From: JAFLCM01 sp046154665
Lineage (GTDB): Bacteria > Planctomycetota > Phycisphaerae > Phycisphaerales > UBA1924
Length of the DNA: 64,000 nt
NCBI GenBank assembly: GCA_046154665.1
Contig: JBJXFG010000098.1
Span: 1-64,000, forward strand
Direction: 5' to 3'
Each line of letters begins with the position of its first letter. The stretch's first letter is position 1. Under the pieces are notes generated by a model. That model saw only the letters and a program-made list of their open reading frames with translations. It was not told where the DNA came from and ran no database searches. The position numbers were made by a program, and so were the translations under genes. Shown here in pieces: positions 34,433-42,189 of this stretch.

Positions 34433-36418
34433 TCAGATCGCGTTTTCCGTGACGCGCAGCACCTCTTCCACGCTGGTGCGTCCGAGCTTCACCTTGGCAA
34501 AGCCGTCCTGGCGGAGCGTCACCATGCCGCGGTCGCAGCACATGCGCCGGAACTCGGTCACGTTCGGGCTCCGCGCCACCACGTCGCGCAGGTGGTCGTC
34601 GACGACCAGCAGCTCGTAGATGCCCAGCCGGCCCGCGTAACCCATCTTGCGGCACTTCTCGCAGCCCTTGCCGTGCATCACCGCGGCCGGGTCGATGCCC
34701 TGGACCTCGAGAATCTGACTGAGGTCGTCGCTCATCTCGGCGGGCTGCTTGCACTGCGAGCAGATCTTCCGCACCAGGCGCTGGGCGAGACAGGCGTTGA
34801 CGGCGGCGGCGATGAGGAACGGCTCGACGCCGATGTTCACCAAGCGGGTGATGGCGCTGGGCGCGTCGTTGGTGTGCAGCGTGCTGAGGACCAAGTGGCC
34901 GGTGAGCGAGGCCTGGATGGCGGTGTGCGCCGTCTCCTGGTCGCGGATTTCGCCGACCATGATGACGTCGGGGTCCTGGCGCAGCAGGGCCTTGAGGGCC
35001 CGCGCGAAGGTCATGCCGATCTTCTCGTGCATCTGCGTCTGGGTGATGCCGTCGAGGTGGTATTCGACGGGGTCTTCGACGGTGGAGATGTTCTGCGACA
35101 CCTTGTCCATGTGGCGCAGCGAGGCGTAGAGCGTGGTGGTTTTGCCGCTGCCGGTGGGGCCGGTGACGAGCACGATGCCGTGGGGCTGGTCGATCTGGTG
35201 CTTCCAGATGGTGAGCGCGTTGTCGTCGAAGCCGAGCTCTTCGAGTCCGACGTTAATCGACCGCGTATCGAGGATACGCATGACGGTTTTTTCGCCGTAG
35301 GTCGCGGGGATGGTGCTGACGCGCAGGTCGAGCTTGCGCCGTTGGACGGTGCAGCGGATGCGGCCGTCCTGCGGCAGGCGTCGCTCGGAGATGTCGAGGT
35401 TCGCCATGATCTTGAGTCGGCTGGTGATGGCCGCGGCCATCTTCGCCGGCGGCTTCATGGACTCGAACATGACGCCGTCGATGCGGAAACGCACCGTGAG
35501 GCCCTTCTCGCCGGGCTCGATGTGGATGTCGGAGGCGCCTTCCTTCACGGCCTGCTGGATGATGTAGTTCACGAAGCGGATGACCGGGCTCTCGCCCGCC
35601 TCGCGCTCGAGGTCCACCTCGTGGTCCATCGGCTTGGACGTCTGGATCTCGTCTTCGTCCACCTCGGCGAGCAGGGTGTCGACGTCGAGCTCGTCGGACT
35701 GCCCGATGTCCATCATCGCCAGGGCGGCGCCCAGGTCGGTCGCGGTGATCACCACCGGCTTGACCGACGCCACGCCGAGGCGAGACTTGAGGTCGTCGAG
35801 GGTGAACACGTCCTCGGGACGCACCATGCCCACGACCAGTCGCCCGCGTTCGGAACGCAGCGGCAGCACAGCGTTCTCACGGCAGAACTCGACCGTCAGC
35901 TCCGTCACCTTGGTGGTGTCGCACGCTTCGTCCGGCCCGCCCCCGAGCGTGAGGCGCTCGAACGAAAGGCCCGCGGCGTCGGCGACGCCTTCCTGCACCT
36001 GCGCTTCGTCGATGCCACCCTGGATGAACGCGTCGGCAAGGCGCAGACCGGGCGACGACGCCACCATCGCCTGCGTTTGTTCGAGCGTCACCGCGTCGAT
36101 CACGCCCTTCTCGACGAGAACCTTGCCGAGGTCGCTGGCGGCGCTGGCCCGCTGCTCGGCGTCGGCGCTGGGCTGGTAGATGTCCAGCAGCGAGCCGTCG
36201 GCGCTGGGCTTGTGGATCACCTCAGGGTCGTGGTCGGGATCGTCAGCGGGCGCGTCGTCGTCGGGCTGCGGGGCGAGCGTGGGGCGGCGCGCGGGCTTGC
36301 CTTCAGCGCCAGCGGCGCCGCCGACCGTCATGGGCGGCGCGGGCGATGGCTCCTTGGCCGCGTCGGGCGACGGGTTCGAGAGCTCGTTCAGCAGCTTGTC
36401 GAGGTCGAGTTTGGCCAC
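34433..36418 (-). CDS. pilB: type IV pilus/type II secretion assembly ATPase (PilB/GspE family)
   Basis: A 661-residue hexameric ATPase that drives pilin assembly or pseudopilus growth. An acidic, Pro-rich N-terminus is followed by an MshEN-like domain (LGKVLVEKGVIDAVTLEQTQ, PGLRLADAFIQGG). The ATPase has DIHIEP, RLKIMANLDISERRLPQDGR, Walker A GPTGSGKTTTLY, the Asp box STVEDPVEYHLDGITQ, Walker B ALKALLRQDPDVIMVGEIRD and the His box LSTLHTNDA. A tetracysteine zinc site (CSQC ... CEKC) lies near the C-terminus. The GTG at 36418 is chosen since the frame before it is Arg/Ser-rich overlap with the previous gene. It is the last gene of the pil cluster. Confidence 0.92.
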   Translation of the reverse strand: MAKLDLDKLLNELSNPSPDAAKEPSPAPPMTVGGAAGAEGKPARRPTLAPQPDDDAPADDPDHDPEVIHKPSADGSLLDIYQPSADAEQRASAASDLGKVLVEKGVIDAVTLEQTQAMVASSPGLRLADAFIQGGIDEAQVQEGVADAAGLSFERLTLGGGPDEACDTTKVTELTVEFCRENAVLPLRSERGRLVVGMVRPEDVFTLDDLKSRLGVASVKPVVITATDLGAALAMMDIGQSDELDVDTLLAEVDEDEIQTSKPMDHEVDLEREAGESPVIRFVNYIIQQAVKEGASDIHIEPGEKGLTVRFRIDGVMFESMKPPAKMAAAITSRLKIMANLDISERRLPQDGRIRCTVQRRKLDLRVSTIPATYGEKTVMRILDTRSINVGLEELGFDDNALTIWKHQIDQPHGIVLVTGPTGSGKTTTLYASLRHMDKVSQNISTVEDPVEYHLDGITQTQMHEKIGMTFARALKALLRQDPDVIMVGEIRDQETAHTAIQASLTGHLVLSTLHTNDAPSAITRLVNIGVEPFLIAAAVNACLAQRLVRKICSQCKQPAEMSDDLSQILEVQGIDPAAVMHGKGCEKCRKMGYAGRLGIYELLVVDDHLRDVVARSPNVTEFRRMCCDRGMVTLRQDGFAKVKLGRTSVEEVLRVTENAI

Positions 36419-36455
36419 GGCGTTCTCAGGTTTCTGTGCGAGAGCGCGACGATTC

Positions 36456-37160
36456 TCACTTCTTGGGCGCGCTGGACTCACCGATCGAGATGGTGAACTC
36501 CTTGCCGTCCGCCTCAACGATGACGGTGCGGCCCTCGATGGACTTGACGGTGAAGGTCTCGTCGACGAGGTCGCCGACCTTGACGAGCGTGCCGCCGATG
36601 TTGGCGACGGGGACGCGGCCGCCCATCACGCCGTTGAGCTTCATGCGCGCGGCGCGGTTTTCGAGGTCGCGCTTGCGGTCCTCGGCGGCCTTGCGGGCCA
36701 GCTCGGCCTCGAGCGCGGCGTCGTCCTGCGTGTCGCGCTGGACCTTCTTCTCGCTGAGCTTCCACTCGAAGGGGTCGGTCTGCACCTTTTCGAGCGGGAC
36801 CTGCACCAGTTCGCCGCTGGCCTTGAGCTCGGTGAGCACCTCTTCGTGGTCCTTGCTGAGGCGCTGGAGTTCGGCCTTCTCGATGGGGTAGTCAATCTTG
36901 AAGTCGACCATCTCGATGCGCCGCGTCATGCCCAGCTTGCGCATGCCCAGCAGCAGGCCGGCGGCGATCAACGCCACCACCACCAGCATCACCATCCCGC
37001 CCAGCTTCCTGGGCTTGGGCAGCGACTGGGTGCCGGCGTTGCCGGCGGCGGCGGCGACATCGGCCATTGTGGTGAAGCCGCCGCCCGCCTTGGCAGGCGG
37101 CGCGGTGCCCGCGGCGGGCGGGTTCGATCCGGGCAGAGGCTGCATGATGCGGGGGTTCAT
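36456..37160 (-). CDS. PilP-like inner-membrane pilus assembly protein
   Basis: A 234-residue protein with one membrane segment (KLGGMVMLVVVALIAAGLLLG, about residues 52-72) and a long helical, charged middle (EAELARKAAEDRKRDLENRA). The C-terminal beta-rich part (GGRVPVANIGGTLVKVGDLV, FTVKSIEGRTVIVEADGKEF) matches the HR/PilP-type domain that contacts the secretin. ATGA overlap with the upstream pilO gene supports one operon. The PilP call rests on position and the C-terminal pattern; sequence divergence is high. Confidence 0.6.
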   Translation of the reverse strand: MNPRIMQPLPGSNPPAAGTAPPAKAGGGFTTMADVAAAAGNAGTQSLPKPRKLGGMVMLVVVALIAAGLLLGMRKLGMTRRIEMVDFKIDYPIEKAELQRLSKDHEEVLTELKASGELVQVPLEKVQTDPFEWKLSEKKVQRDTQDDAALEAELARKAAEDRKRDLENRAARMKLNGVMGGRVPVANIGGTLVKVGDLVDETFTVKSIEGRTVIVEADGKEFTISIGESSAPKK

Positions 37161-37744
37161 TGGGCGGCCCCCTTCTGATCGACGTTCGCCGTCTTCACCG
37201 GCTTGGCGTCGGGTGATTCGGGCTCGAAGTAGATGCTGAGGGTGAACGTCGCCTGCATGGCACCCTCGGCCTTGTCCTGGCGGATGAGTTTCATGTTGAG
37301 CAGGCGGGTGATGCGGTCGAGCTGCTCGAGCTTGAGCAGGAAGGCGTAGAAGTTGTCGAAGTCACCGACGATGGTCATGTCGAGCGGCTGCTCCATGTAC
37401 TTCGACGCCGCCACGGGCTTGGCCGCCTTGACCTTGGGGATCTCGAGGTTCGATTGACGGGCGAGGTTGGCGACCTGCTCGAGGATCTTGTCGACTTCCT
37501 TGCCGGTGGGCAGGCGGGCCTCGATCAGCCCGATGGCCTGGGCGACCTCGGCGTTGCTCTTGGCCAGGTCGGCGCTCTGCTTGGTGGCGATGCTCAGCTT
37601 CTCGAGCGTCCGTTCCTTCTGGGCGATCTCGCTCCGCGCCGTGATGATTTCGCCGTTGACCGGGCGGAACACGAACCACCACGCGCACACGGGCATCGCC
37701 AGCAGCACCAGCAACAGCAGCAGTTCACGCAGTCCGAACTTCAT
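37157..37744 (-). CDS. pilO: PilO-like type IV pilus inner-membrane protein
   Basis: A 195-residue protein with one N-terminal membrane helix (LRELLLLLVLLAMPVCAWWFVF), a coiled-coil stretch (IAQKERTLEKLSIATKQSADL) and the PilO ferredoxin-like domain (LPTGKEVDKILEQVANLARQSNLE, DMTIVGDFDNFYAFLLKLEQLDRI). PilO dimerises with PilN and links the cytoplasmic PilM to the outer parts of the machine. It overlaps pilN upstream and the PilP-like gene downstream by ATGA. Confidence 0.88.
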   Translation of the reverse strand: MKFGLRELLLLLVLLAMPVCAWWFVFRPVNGEIITARSEIAQKERTLEKLSIATKQSADLAKSNAEVAQAIGLIEARLPTGKEVDKILEQVANLARQSNLEIPKVKAAKPVAASKYMEQPLDMTIVGDFDNFYAFLLKLEQLDRITRLLNMKLIRQDKAEGAMQATFTLSIYFEPESPDAKPVKTANVDQKGAAQ

Positions 37745-38700
37745 GGCTTCGTTCCTCCCTCGTTCTCGGAACCACCGTCCGCTCCCTCGTCGGGCTTCAC
37801 CGGCTTCTCCGGCTCGGGGCGGGGCACGGTGGGGTCGTTGCGCCAGGCTTCGAGGTCTTCGTTGCTCGGCACCTTGCCCAGGCCCAGCGGGAGCTCTGTC
37901 CCGCCCTTGCGCTTGGTACCTTCGGTCCCGCCCTCGGTGGGCTCGGTCATTTCGTCGACGGTTTGCAGCCGCGGGGCCGCCATCGGGGTGATCTTGCGGG
38001 CGTCGGCCTCGGGCCGCAGCACCGCCTCGACCCGGAAGCGGTTCATGGTCTGGCTTTCGATCTTGGTCTGCTCGGAGAAGATGAGGTCGACGCCGGTGAG
38101 CATCGCGCACTCCTGGAGGTTGCTCACATAGCGGGCGACCTCGTTGTGGGTGCGGGACACGCCGATGAGGATGATCTTGTGGTCGAAGCGCGGGGCGGTG
38201 ACGACGGGCTTGTCGGCCTTCTTCTTGTCGTTGGCGGCCTTGCCCGAGAGCGACTTGCCCCCGTCTTTCGAGGCGGGCGGCGGGGCACCGTACTGACGCA
38301 CCGGCTTGTCCAGCCGCGCGCTCGCCACCTCGATGCTCAGCAGCGTCATCTTGCTGGGCATGCGGTTGACCAGCTCGGCCAGCAGGATGCTCCGCGGCAC
38401 GCGCTCGATCAAAGCCGTGGTGACCTCGGCCTTCTCAAGAAGGTCGGTCTTCTGCTTCTCGAGCTGCTTGAGCTGCTCGATGTCTTTGGCGGCCTGCGTG
38501 TAGCGCACGTTCACCGCCTGCTGGTACGACTTCACGTCGTTCCACTGGCGGCTGGTCACGAAGAACGCGCCGATCACGCCGAGGGTCACCACCACGAACA
38601 GCGCGATCGAGATGAGGTTGGTCCTCGCCTCGGCGCGGCGTTCGAGATAGTCCTCAGGCAGAAAGCTCGCGTCGATGGGCCTGGGTCCGAGAAGGCTCAT
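37741..38700 (-). CDS. pilN: PilN-like type IV pilus inner-membrane protein
   Basis: A 319-residue protein. The N-terminus MSLLGPRPIDASFLPEDYLERR is the PilN segment that binds PilM. A membrane helix follows (ISIALFVVVTLGVIGAFFV), then a coiled coil (QAAKDIEQLKQLEKQKTDLL) and the ferredoxin-like domain (LLAELVNRMPSKMTLLSIEV). The last 80 residues are polar and Pro/Glu-rich, an extension beyond typical PilN (about 200 residues). Same operon as pilM and pilO. Confidence 0.88.
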   Translation of the reverse strand: MSLLGPRPIDASFLPEDYLERRAEARTNLISIALFVVVTLGVIGAFFVTSRQWNDVKSYQQAVNVRYTQAAKDIEQLKQLEKQKTDLLEKAEVTTALIERVPRSILLAELVNRMPSKMTLLSIEVASARLDKPVRQYGAPPPASKDGGKSLSGKAANDKKKADKPVVTAPRFDHKIILIGVSRTHNEVARYVSNLQECAMLTGVDLIFSEQTKIESQTMNRFRVEAVLRPEADARKITPMAAPRLQTVDEMTEPTEGGTEGTKRKGGTELPLGLGKVPSNEDLEAWRNDPTVPRPEPEKPVKPDEGADGGSENEGGTKP

Positions 38701-38766
38701 GGTCGTCGCTCCGGTCGTCGATCACATCCGCTCCGCCCCCGCCCCCCGCGCGGGGGACTTCGTCGT

Positions 38767-40041
38767 TTACAGGTCGGTCGGAGACAGGCACAACCCAAGC
38801 GGCACCGCCCAACCCGGCTGCGGAATCGTCAGGTCCAGCCCGTTCAGACTGGTCAGCCCTCCCGCGTCCACCGTTGAGATGGGGTCCGCGATCTGGGCCG
38901 CGAGCCTCAGTTTCCGCGCGATGTGCCGGCACAGGTCCATGTCGCACGCCCCGCCGCCCACGAACACCGCCCGACCCACTGCACGGCCCGGGAACAGCGC
39001 CGCGTGGTAGCGCAGCCCCATCCCGATCTCGTCGGTCATCTGCTCGATGGCGTTGGTCACCTTCGCCAAGGGGCTCGTGTCCGTCTCGGGAAGTTCGACG
39101 TGGCCATGGGGCGTCTGGCCCTTGCGACGGTCCACCGGCACATCGCCGGTGAGCGCCGCGGTGCCGCCCGCTTCTTCGATCGTCTCCTGCTCGTGGGCCA
39201 CGGCCTTCTTCAGAGCGCCGGCCGCGAACTGGGCCAGTGTGCTCGCCGCGCCCGGTCCCTGCACGCCCTTGCCCTTGAGGTGGGCCCAGCCGATCTGGAT
39301 CGTTTTGGCGAGCACGAGCCTGCGTCCGTGGGCGATGACCATCTTGGTGGTGGTCGCGCCGACGTCGAGGTACACGCTGGTGAGCTTGTCATCGTCGTCG
39401 CGCTTGGTGATGGGGTCGAACGTGCGCACGAGGGCCTGGTGTTCGCTGTGGACGCCGACGCACTCGAGCTTGGCCAGTTTCAGCGCGTCCATGTGCCCCA
39501 CGACGGTCTCACGCGGCATGACAAAGCAGATGGTCTCGAGCTTGATCTGGTTCTGACGCTTCACCTCGCCCGCTTCGACGTGGCGCACGATGAGCAAACT
39601 CGGATCGCAGCCCGACTGGGCCGTGACCTGCTCGCGGACCCTGTCGGCGGTCGCGCCGCCGACGTTCATCGGCAGCTGCACATGCTGCACAAAGGTCCGC
39701 CGTGCCGACACCGCGCACACCGCCCGCCTGCCCTTGAACGCGCCGCTCTTGAGCAGACCGGGCAGCGAACTCACCTGGAAAGCCAGACGCTCGGCGTCTT
39801 TGCCCAGCAGTTCGGGCGGCGTCTCGATGCTCGCCGCGGCCATCAGGCGGGCCGGGTCGGTGAACGTGCCGAGCATGATCTGCAGCACCTTCATCGACGC
39901 CGCCCCGAAGTCGACCGCGATCGGCGACGGCGCCGGCTTCTCGGGCATCTTCGAGGCCTTCACCGGCGGCGCCAGCGGCACGCGCCCGGTGAACTTCTCG
40001 AGATTCAGCGCCTTGAGGGTGTTGGCAAGCGAGAACGCCAT
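38767..40041 (-). CDS. pilM: PilM-like actin-fold pilus assembly ATPase
   Basis: A 424-residue actin-fold protein that forms the cytoplasmic ring of the pilus alignment complex. Actin-type nucleotide motifs: IAVDFGAASMKVLQI (phosphate 1), SVYLDVGATTTKMVIAHG (phosphate 2) and VFVGGGACDMDLCRHIAR (adenosine). A Gly/Lys-rich linker with TPHGHVELPET lies in the middle. The start at 40041 precedes an about 40-residue extension before the actin fold. First gene of the cluster pilM-N-O-P-B; the secretin, PilC and pilins are elsewhere. Confidence 0.9.
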   Translation of the reverse strand: MAFSLANTLKALNLEKFTGRVPLAPPVKASKMPEKPAPSPIAVDFGAASMKVLQIMLGTFTDPARLMAAASIETPPELLGKDAERLAFQVSSLPGLLKSGAFKGRRAVCAVSARRTFVQHVQLPMNVGGATADRVREQVTAQSGCDPSLLIVRHVEAGEVKRQNQIKLETICFVMPRETVVGHMDALKLAKLECVGVHSEHQALVRTFDPITKRDDDDKLTSVYLDVGATTTKMVIAHGRRLVLAKTIQIGWAHLKGKGVQGPGAASTLAQFAAGALKKAVAHEQETIEEAGGTAALTGDVPVDRRKGQTPHGHVELPETDTSPLAKVTNAIEQMTDEIGMGLRYHAALFPGRAVGRAVFVGGGACDMDLCRHIARKLRLAAQIADPISTVDAGGLTSLNGLDLTIPQPGWAVPLGLCLSPTDL

Positions 40042-40254
40042 GGGGGACGCTTCTTTCGTGCTGACGGTCAACAAGGGACAACACGGGCGCGGGGCCCGAG
40101 GACGGAACAGGGGCGCGGCGTTCGCGCGACGCTCCCCACCATCGTGCATCGACCATCCGAGAAGCCGGGTTGATGCCCCCCGGGCTCATTGCACCGCCAC
40201 CACCGATCGCGGGGGTCCGAGAACCGCCTCAGATGTTGGAGGCCCTCCCGCGCC

Positions 40255-40356
40255 GTGCCACTGATGTCGGCGTCCGCGCTGCCATCAGTGCCGAACCGCG
40301 GAAAGCAGCCTGAAGCGGCACTGCCGTCTCCCCGAGCGGAGCCAGCAGTGGCACGA
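40255..40356. repeat. dispersed inverted repeat, family D, copy 1
   Basis: GTGCCACTGATGTCGG ... GCCATCAGTGCC forms one hairpin, GGCACTGCCGTC ... GAGCCAGCAGTGGCAC a second. Outer ends GTGCCACTG / CAGTGGCAC are inverted. The related copy is at 44071-44166. Confidence 0.8.
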
Positions 40357-40406
40357 GGGCCGCCGCTTTCTCGACAAGGTGCATCGCCGCCGCCACATCC
40401 AACGAA

Positions 40407-40412
40407 TACCCT
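40407..40412 (+). promoter_or_regulatory. putative -10 element of a leaderless promoter
   Basis: TACCCT ends 5 bases before the ATG at 40418. Confidence 0.45.
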
Positions 40413-40417
40413 TCCCC

Positions 40418-40846
40418 ATGCTCGCCTCGGCCCCCACCTCCCGCCCCATCCGCCTGTTCATCGACGGCGAGTGCCCTCTCTGCAAGCGCGAGGGTGCGAT
40501 GCTGATGCGGATGGATCGGGGGCGCGGTCTGATCGCGCTGGAAGACATCGCGGCCCCGACGTTTGACCCGGCGCGGTGGGGTCTCACGCACGACCAGGTG
40601 CAGGGCGCGATCCACGCCGAACTGCCCGATGGTCGGGTCATCACCGGCCTCGAAGTGTTTCGGCGTGCCTACGGCGTGCTGAGCCCGGTGTGGGGAACGC
40701 TGTGGCGCGTGACCGGCTGGCCGGTGATCCGCGTCGGCTTCGACGCCGGGTATCGCTGGTTCGCCCGCAACCGCATCCGCATCGGCGGCTGGTTCGGACG
40801 GCACCCTGACCCCCAGTGTGAGAGCGGACGCTGCAAGATCGGGTGA
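40418..40846 (+). CDS. DCC-family thiol-disulfide oxidoreductase-like protein (DUF393)
   Basis: A 142-residue protein with the family motif near the start, LFIDGECPLCKREG (CxxC of the thioredoxin-like DCC family), then DRGRGLIALEDIAAP, DGRVITGLEVFRRAYGVL and a closing hydrophobic helix. Members are predicted disulfide oxidoreductases of unknown substrate. The ATG at 40418 is preferred to an in-frame start at 40379 because the conserved domain begins soon after it and the -10 pattern fits. Confidence 0.85.
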   Translation: MLASAPTSRPIRLFIDGECPLCKREGAMLMRMDRGRGLIALEDIAAPTFDPARWGLTHDQVQGAIHAELPDGRVITGLEVFRRAYGVLSPVWGTLWRVTGWPVIRVGFDAGYRWFARNRIRIGGWFGRHPDPQCESGRCKIG

Positions 40847-40870
40847 GGAACGTCGCAAAGGCGCGCCGTC

Positions 40871-40957
40871 GCAGAGCCGTCCGCGCAAGCGGACGGTCCA
40901 AGTCGAACGAGCTTCGATCACTCTGGACCTACGGCTCGCGCCGTCGGCTCTGACCGG
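40871..40957. repeat. dispersed inverted repeat, family C, copy 1
   Basis: GCAGAGCCGTCCGC-GCAA-GCGGACGGT makes a hairpin with a GNRA-type loop. The second half, CTACGGCTCGCGCCGTCGGCTCTG, gives another. Ends GCAGAGCCG / CGGCTCTG are inverted. Confidence 0.8.
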
Positions 40958-41050
40958 CATCCGCCTCAGCTGATGTGTCCGTCGCCGTGAGCGTCAAGAC
41001 ACCCACGCCCGCCCCCACGCGGTTAGGCTTTCTTCTTACAAGGAGCCCCA

Positions 41051-41368
41051 ATGAACTGCCCCGCCTGCGCCAGTGTTGCCCTTCAGATGACCGATCGACA
41101 GGGCGTCGAGATCGACTACTGCCCGAAATGCCGAGGCGTGTGGCTCGACCGGGGCGAACTCGACAAGCTCATCGAGCGCTCTGCGACCGTGCAGCGCGTC
41201 GATGACGACGACGACGACGATCGCTGGAAGAAGCAGCAGAAGTACCAGCAGCCGGGATATGCACCGCCGGGCGTGCCCCCCGCCCCGGGCGGCTATCACC
41301 CCGGGTCGGTGCCGTATCAGAAGCCCTACAAGAAGAAGTCGCTGCTGGGCGAGTTGTTCGATTTCTGA
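41051..41368 (+). CDS. zinc-ribbon (zf-TFIIB type) protein
   Basis: A 105-residue protein. MNCPACASVALQM ... DYCPKCRGVWLDRGELDKL is the TFIIB-like zinc ribbon common in small bacterial proteins. After it come an acidic run (DDDDDDDR), a Gln/Tyr/Pro/Gly-rich flexible part and a C-terminal SLLGELFDF. ACAAGGAG lies 6-8 bases before the ATG. Function unknown; the family is often next to membrane or stress genes. Confidence 0.85.
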   Translation: MNCPACASVALQMTDRQGVEIDYCPKCRGVWLDRGELDKLIERSATVQRVDDDDDDDRWKKQQKYQQPGYAPPGVPPAPGGYHPGSVPYQKPYKKKSLLGELFDF

Positions 41369-41379
41369 GAGGTATCCGG

Positions 41380-41463
41380 GCAGAGCCGTTTGCGCAAGCG
41401 GACGGTCCCACCTTCAGGCACAGTCACTTCGCCTTGATCGACGGCTTGCGCCGTCGCCACTGA
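41380..41463. repeat. dispersed inverted repeat, family C, copy 2
   Basis: GCAGAGCCGTTTGC-GCAA-GCGGACGGT and GACGGCTTGCGCCGTCGCCA: the same organisation as the copy 500 bases upstream. Confidence 0.75.
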
Positions 41464-41471
41464 CCGCGCGC

Positions 41472-41519
41472 CGCGCCCCCCATCCTTGCCCCCCACCCTT
41501 GCCCCCCACCCTTGTCCGC
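41472..41519. repeat. C-rich tandem tract before smpB
   Basis: Three to four copies of CCTTGCCCCCCACC lie directly upstream of the smpB promoter. Confidence 0.7.
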
Positions 41520-41525
41520 TACCCT
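41520..41525 (+). promoter_or_regulatory. putative -10 element of a leaderless promoter
   Basis: TACCCT ends 8 bases before the ATG of smpB at 41534. Confidence 0.45.
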
Positions 41526-41533
41526 TACCCCCT

Positions 41534-42019
41534 ATGGCCTCGGGCAAGGACAAGAAAATCAGCGAGCCGGAGATCACCAACCGGCGGGCCTACCACGAGT
41601 ACCACATCAGTGAAACGCTCGAGGTGGGCCTGATGCTCGTGGGCACCGAGGTCAAGAGCATCCGCGCCGGCAGGGCCTCGCTCGCCGAAGGGTGGGTGAA
41701 GGCCGATCTCTCGCCGCCGCGACTCCTGCTGATGGGCCTGCACATCGACGAATACACCGCGGCGGGCCGCGGCAACCTCCAGCACCGGCCGACCCGGACG
41801 CGCACACTGCTCGCCCATACCCGCGAGGTGCGCAAGCTCCACGACAAGGCCCAGATCAAAGGCTTCACCCTCGTCCCGCTCAAAATGTACTTCAAGGGCG
41901 GACGCGTGAAGCTGCTCGTGGGCGTCGGCGAAGGCAAGAAGGCCCACGACAAACGCGACACACTGAAGAAGAAGGACGCGCAGCGCGACATGGCCCGCGC
42001 GATGTCGCGGCGGCTGTAG
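41534..42019 (+). CDS. smpB: SsrA-binding protein SmpB
   Basis: A 161-residue RNA-binding protein that, with tmRNA, rescues stalled ribosomes. Conserved stretches: ITNRRAYHEYHISETLEVGL, LVGTEVKSIRAGRASLAEGW, NLQHRPTRTRTLLAHTREV, IKGFTLVPLKMYFKGGRVK, GVGEGKKAHDKRD and a basic C-terminal tail. Length is normal (150-165). I did not find ssrA in the window. Confidence 0.95.
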   Translation: MASGKDKKISEPEITNRRAYHEYHISETLEVGLMLVGTEVKSIRAGRASLAEGWVKADLSPPRLLLMGLHIDEYTAAGRGNLQHRPTRTRTLLAHTREVRKLHDKAQIKGFTLVPLKMYFKGGRVKLLVGVGEGKKAHDKRDTLKKKDAQRDMARAMSRRL

Positions 42020-42189
42020 AGCCGGTTCACCGCGGGGGCGCGGAGAGCGCGGAGGGGATTCAGATCAGGGGATAGGGTGTAGGGTTTAGGGTATGGCATG
42101 CCGCGCGCGTCGCTCGTCGCTGCGCGCCACACCCTACACCCTATCGCTCTTCTCCGCGTCCTGCGCGCCTCCGCGGTGAACCGGCTCTA
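42017..42189. repeat. nested inverted repeat spanning two convergent stop codons
   Basis: TAGAGCCGGTTCACCGCGG (42017-42035) is perfectly repeated in inverse at 42171-42189. Inside, GATAGGGTGTAGGGT (42071-42085) is inverted at 42131-42145. The outer 19-mers contain the TAG of smpB and the TAG of the MFS gene. The structure could act as a two-way terminator. Confidence 0.85.

Noticed and set aside
34592..36496. 634-codon plus-strand open frame
   Set aside because: Shadow of the pilB gene.
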